This document shows positions 38,245-40,613 of a DNA stretch of 40,613 bases, piece after piece. Source of the DNA: Streptomyces misionensis (GTDB taxonomy: Bacteria; Actinomycetota; Actinomycetes; Streptomycetales; Streptomycetaceae); the NCBI RefSeq assembly GCF_007896895.1, contig NZ_VOGW01000103.1, positions 36,262-76,874 on the forward strand, written 5' to 3'. The translations under genes were made by a program, and so were the position numbers. Positions within the stretch are counted from its first letter, which is position 1. Each line of letters begins with the position of its first letter. Below the pieces are notes generated by a model. That model was not told where the DNA came from. It made no database searches and saw only the letters and a list, made by a program, of their open reading frames with translations.

Positions 38245-40040
38245 TACTGCTTGCTCCGGCCCGGCAGGAACTCCTGCACCTTCGCCTTCAGCCCCTGCTT
38301 GACCACCGACCCCCGGTCCGCGTCGCCCTTGAGGACCGCCGTGGCCGTGGACTGCATCTGCTCCCAGCTGGCGTGTGGCGGGATCGGCGGTACGGCGGGA
38401 TCGGTCAGGAACTCGATCACGCACGGCCGGTCCGCCTCCAGCGCCGCCCGCCAGCCCGCCTCGACGGCTTCCGGCTTCTCCACCCGGATGCCCTCCAGGC
38501 CCAGCGTGCGCGCGAACGCCGCGTACTGCACGTCCGGGATCTCCTGCGACGGCAGGAACGACGGCGCGCCCTCCATGGCCCGCATCTCCCACGTCACCTG
38601 GTTCAGGTCCTGGTTGTTCCAGACCGCGACCACCAGCCGGGGGTCCGTCCAGCGGTCCCGGTACTTCGCCGCGGTGATCATCTCCGCCAGCCCGTTCATC
38701 TGCATCGCGCCGTCGCCGACCAGCGCGACCACCGGCCGGTCCGGATGCGCGAACTTCGCGCCGATCGCGTACGGCACCCCCGGCCCCATCGTCGCGAGCG
38801 TCCCGGACAGCGAACCGCGCATGCCCGGCCGCATGGTGATGTGCCGCGCGTACCAGTTGGCCACCGAACCCGAGTCGGAGGTGAGGATCACGTCGTCCGG
38901 CAGCAGCGGATCGAGGGCCCGCGCCACGTACTCGGGGTTGATCGGATCCGCCGCGAGCCCGGCGCGCCGCTCCATCGTCTCGTGCCAGCGCCGCACGTTG
39001 GCGCGGATCGTCTCCTGCCACTCCCGGCCGCCCCGGTCGCTCTTCAACAGCGGGATCAGCCGCCGCAGCGTCGCCTTGGCGTCGCCGACCAGGTTCACCT
39101 CGTAGGGGTATCGCATACCGATCATGTGCGGATCGAGATCGATCTGCACGGCGCGCGCCTTGCCGAACTCCGGCATGAACTGCGTGTAGGGGAACGACGA
39201 CCCGATGGTCAGCAGCGTGTCGCAGTCCCGCATCATCTCGTACGAGGGCCTGCTGCCCAGCAGCCCGATCGGCCCGGTGACGTACGGCAGCTCGTCGCTG
39301 AGCACGTCCTTGCCGAGCAGTGCCTTGGCGACGCCCGCGCCGAGCAGCTCGGCGATCTCCCGCACCTCGGTGATCGCGCCCGCGGCGCCCTGACCGACCA
39401 GGATCGCCACCTTGTCCCCCGCGTTGAGCACGTCCGCGGCCCGGCGCACCGCGTCGTCCGAGGGGGTCGCCGTCCACTCGCTCGCGCCGAGGCTGGAGGG
39501 CACCATCTTGAACGCGTGCGTCGGCGGTGAGTAGTCCAGCTCCTGCACGTCACCGGGGATGATCAGCGCGGTCGGGCAGCGCCGCGCGTAGGCAGTACGG
39601 ATCGCCCGGTCCAGCACGTTCGGCAGCTGCTCGGGCACCGTCACCGTCTCCACGAACTCCGAGGCGACGTCCTTGTACAGCGTGTGCAGGTCGACCTCCT
39701 GCTGATAGGAGCCGCCCATCGCGCTGCGGTCGGTCTGCCCGACGATCGCCAGCACCGGCACATGGTCGAGCTTCGCGTCGTACAGGCCGTTCAGCAGGTG
39801 GATCGCACCCGGCCCGGACGTCGCCGTGCACACTCCGATGCGGCCGCTGAACTTCGCGTACCCGACCGCCTCGAACGCCGACATCTCCTCGTGCCGGGAC
39901 TGGATGAACCGTGGCTGGTCCTCGGCGCGGCCCCAGGCTGCGAGCAGTCCGTTGATGCCGTCGCCCGGGTAGCCGAAGACCTGATCCACTCCCCAGACGC
40001 GCAGACGTTCCAGGACGTGGTCGGACACCTTCGTGCTCAT
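38244..40040 (-). CDS. Pyruvate-oxidase-like ThDP-dependent enzyme
   Basis: 598 residues from ATG 40040, with GGGGAGG upstream. Three-domain ThDP enzyme of the pyruvate oxidase/acetolactate synthase superfamily: catalytic Glu in SRHEEMSAFEAVGYAKFSG, central FAD/Rossmann-like domain, and the ThDP-Mg motif VGDGAMQMNG ending in AVWNNQD. It lacks the regulatory subunit gene that would mark a biosynthetic acetolactate synthase. It resembles the PoxB-like proteins of Streptomyces and may convert pyruvate to acetate and CO2, but neither the FAD use nor the substrate is proven. Confidence 0.85.
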   Translation of the reverse strand: MSTKVSDHVLERLRVWGVDQVFGYPGDGINGLLAAWGRAEDQPRFIQSRHEEMSAFEAVGYAKFSGRIGVCTATSGPGAIHLLNGLYDAKLDHVPVLAIVGQTDRSAMGGSYQQEVDLHTLYKDVASEFVETVTVPEQLPNVLDRAIRTAYARRCPTALIIPGDVQELDYSPPTHAFKMVPSSLGASEWTATPSDDAVRRAADVLNAGDKVAILVGQGAAGAITEVREIAELLGAGVAKALLGKDVLSDELPYVTGPIGLLGSRPSYEMMRDCDTLLTIGSSFPYTQFMPEFGKARAVQIDLDPHMIGMRYPYEVNLVGDAKATLRRLIPLLKSDRGGREWQETIRANVRRWHETMERRAGLAADPINPEYVARALDPLLPDDVILTSDSGSVANWYARHITMRPGMRGSLSGTLATMGPGVPYAIGAKFAHPDRPVVALVGDGAMQMNGLAEMITAAKYRDRWTDPRLVVAVWNNQDLNQVTWEMRAMEGAPSFLPSQEIPDVQYAAFARTLGLEGIRVEKPEAVEAGWRAALEADRPCVIEFLTDPAVPPIPPHASWEQMQSTATAVLKGDADRGSVVKQGLKAKVQEFLPGRSKQ

Positions 40041-40347
40041 GAAGGACCTCCCCGGTGGGGTACGAAGCGGACGATCCGGTCAGTTCCTGTCGAGTGACCG
40101 GTGAAGGGGCCGGAAAACCTCCTTCGGCCCCGGGACCCGCGCCGGTCCCGCCCCGTCACCCGGCCGGGCGTCCGTGTCCCGCGAATGGGGCCCGGCCGCG
40201 CGCGCCGGGCGCCGGGGCGGGCTGTGATGGCTGCGAGGGGCACGGCCCCGCAGCCGCGGGCGCCGCCGTGTACGGCCCCCGGCCGACGTCCGTACCGGCC
40301 CCGCCCGTACCACCGTCAGCCCGCCCGTCCGCCGAGGAGCCCTTGTC
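40041..40347. other. Gap between divergent genes at the right edge
   Basis: About 307 bases between the ThDP enzyme start and a possible secreted-protein start. It holds the ThDP gene ribosome binding site next to 40041 and one copy of CGTACCACCGT at 40306-40316, 32 bases before the next start codon. Nothing else is recognisable. Confidence 0.45.
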
Positions 40348-40613
40348 ATGCGCCGCACCGTCCGAGCCCTGTCCGTCGCCCTCGTCGCCGGCGCCGCGCT
40401 CGCCCTGGCCGTGGTCGGCGTCTGCGAACTGACGCGCCCCCCCCTGGGCCCCCTCCGCCGCCGCTCCGCCGCCGCCCCTCCCGCCCCGCGCCTCCCTCCA
40501 CCCGCCTCCCCGTTCCACGCTAACCATCGAAAGCCCCCGCCCCCCTCCGCCCCCGCAGCACGCCACTTTCCACACGGTACAAGGGTCAACCCACGCCCTC
40601 CACCATCAGACTC
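40348..40613 (+). CDS. Possible secreted protein, truncated by the window edge
   Basis: ATG 40348, with GAGGAG eight bases upstream, opens a frame that runs to the end of the window. It begins with a short signal-peptide-like sequence: basic MRRTVRAL, then a hydrophobic core ALVAGAALALAVVGV. After about 30 residues it becomes Pro/Arg-rich and low in complexity, which may be a linker or a sign that the frame is not real beyond the signal. Only the first 88 codons are visible. Confidence 0.35.
   Translation, partial: MRRTVRALSVALVAGAALALAVVGVCELTRPPLGPLRRRSAAAPPAPRLPPPASPFHANHRKPPPPSAPAARHFPHGTRVNPRPPPSD

Noticed and set aside
40101..40523. Rightward 140-codon frame near the right edge
   Set aside because: Arg/Pro-rich with no signal or domain; the frame from 40348 has a better start and a signal-like sequence.

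Overview
The window is high-GC actinobacterial DNA and almost certainly Streptomyces or a close relative. Codons nearly always end in G or C, GTG starts and 1-8 nt start/stop overlaps are common, and the window carries an F420-type oxidoreductase and a complete Streptomyces-type gas vesicle operon. No tRNA, rRNA, IS element, integrase or CRISPR array was seen. Functions are assigned from motifs and remembered family knowledge; no search was run.

Region 1 (about 460-14,150) is a compact biosynthetic locus. Three regulator genes (XRE/MmyB-type with a TTA codon, a small LuxR-type HTH protein, LysR) stand at the left. A leftward four-gene operon follows: a haem-oxygenase-like diiron oxidase, an Fe(II)/2-oxoglutarate dioxygenase, a DapF-fold protein lacking both catalytic cysteines, and a molybdopterin oxidoreductase. 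A leftward 2-isopropylmalate synthase gene comes next. Divergent from it is a rightward operon: a SAM methyltransferase, an AMP-forming ligase, and the large and small subunits of isopropylmalate isomerase. leuB is absent. The set matches what I remember of the belactosin/cystargolide beta-lactone proteasome inhibitors. LeuA/C/D-type enzymes build a 3-alkylmalate, a methyltransferase masks one carboxylate, and an AMP-forming ligase closes the beta-lactone. The diiron and 2-oxoglutarate enzymes would turn lysine into nitrocyclopropylalanine, and the Mo enzyme would reduce the nitro group to aminocyclopropylalanine. No amide-bond-forming enzyme, exporter or resistance proteasome subunit is visible. 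Two copies of GCGCAT-N4/5-GCAACG lie in the divergent leuA/methyltransferase promoter region.

Region 2 (14,270-19,300) is a tightly coupled four-peptidase operon: M55 D-aminopeptidase, M20 metallopeptidase, S9 peptidase and S66 LD-carboxypeptidase. It looks like peptidoglycan-peptide or D-amino-acid-peptide turnover, but it directly abuts the biosynthetic genes. Region 3 (19,350-24,760) holds a GNAT acetyltransferase, a VOC protein, a small holin-like membrane protein, an F420-type LLM oxidoreductase, an internally deleted NDH-2 remnant and a transketolase. Region 4 (24,840-30,255) is the gas vesicle operon gvpOAFGYZJLSK, with strikingly acidic and basic tails on successive proteins.

Region 5 (30,260 to the end) is ordinary chromosomal content: a methyltransferase, a PAP2-diacylglycerol kinase fusion, a histidine phosphatase, an ABC-F ATPase, a Vms1/Rv2629-like release factor homologue, a small conserved protein, a DJ-1/PfpI protein, a DUF2795 protein and a pyruvate-oxidase-like ThDP enzyme. 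A possible secreted protein gene runs off the right edge.
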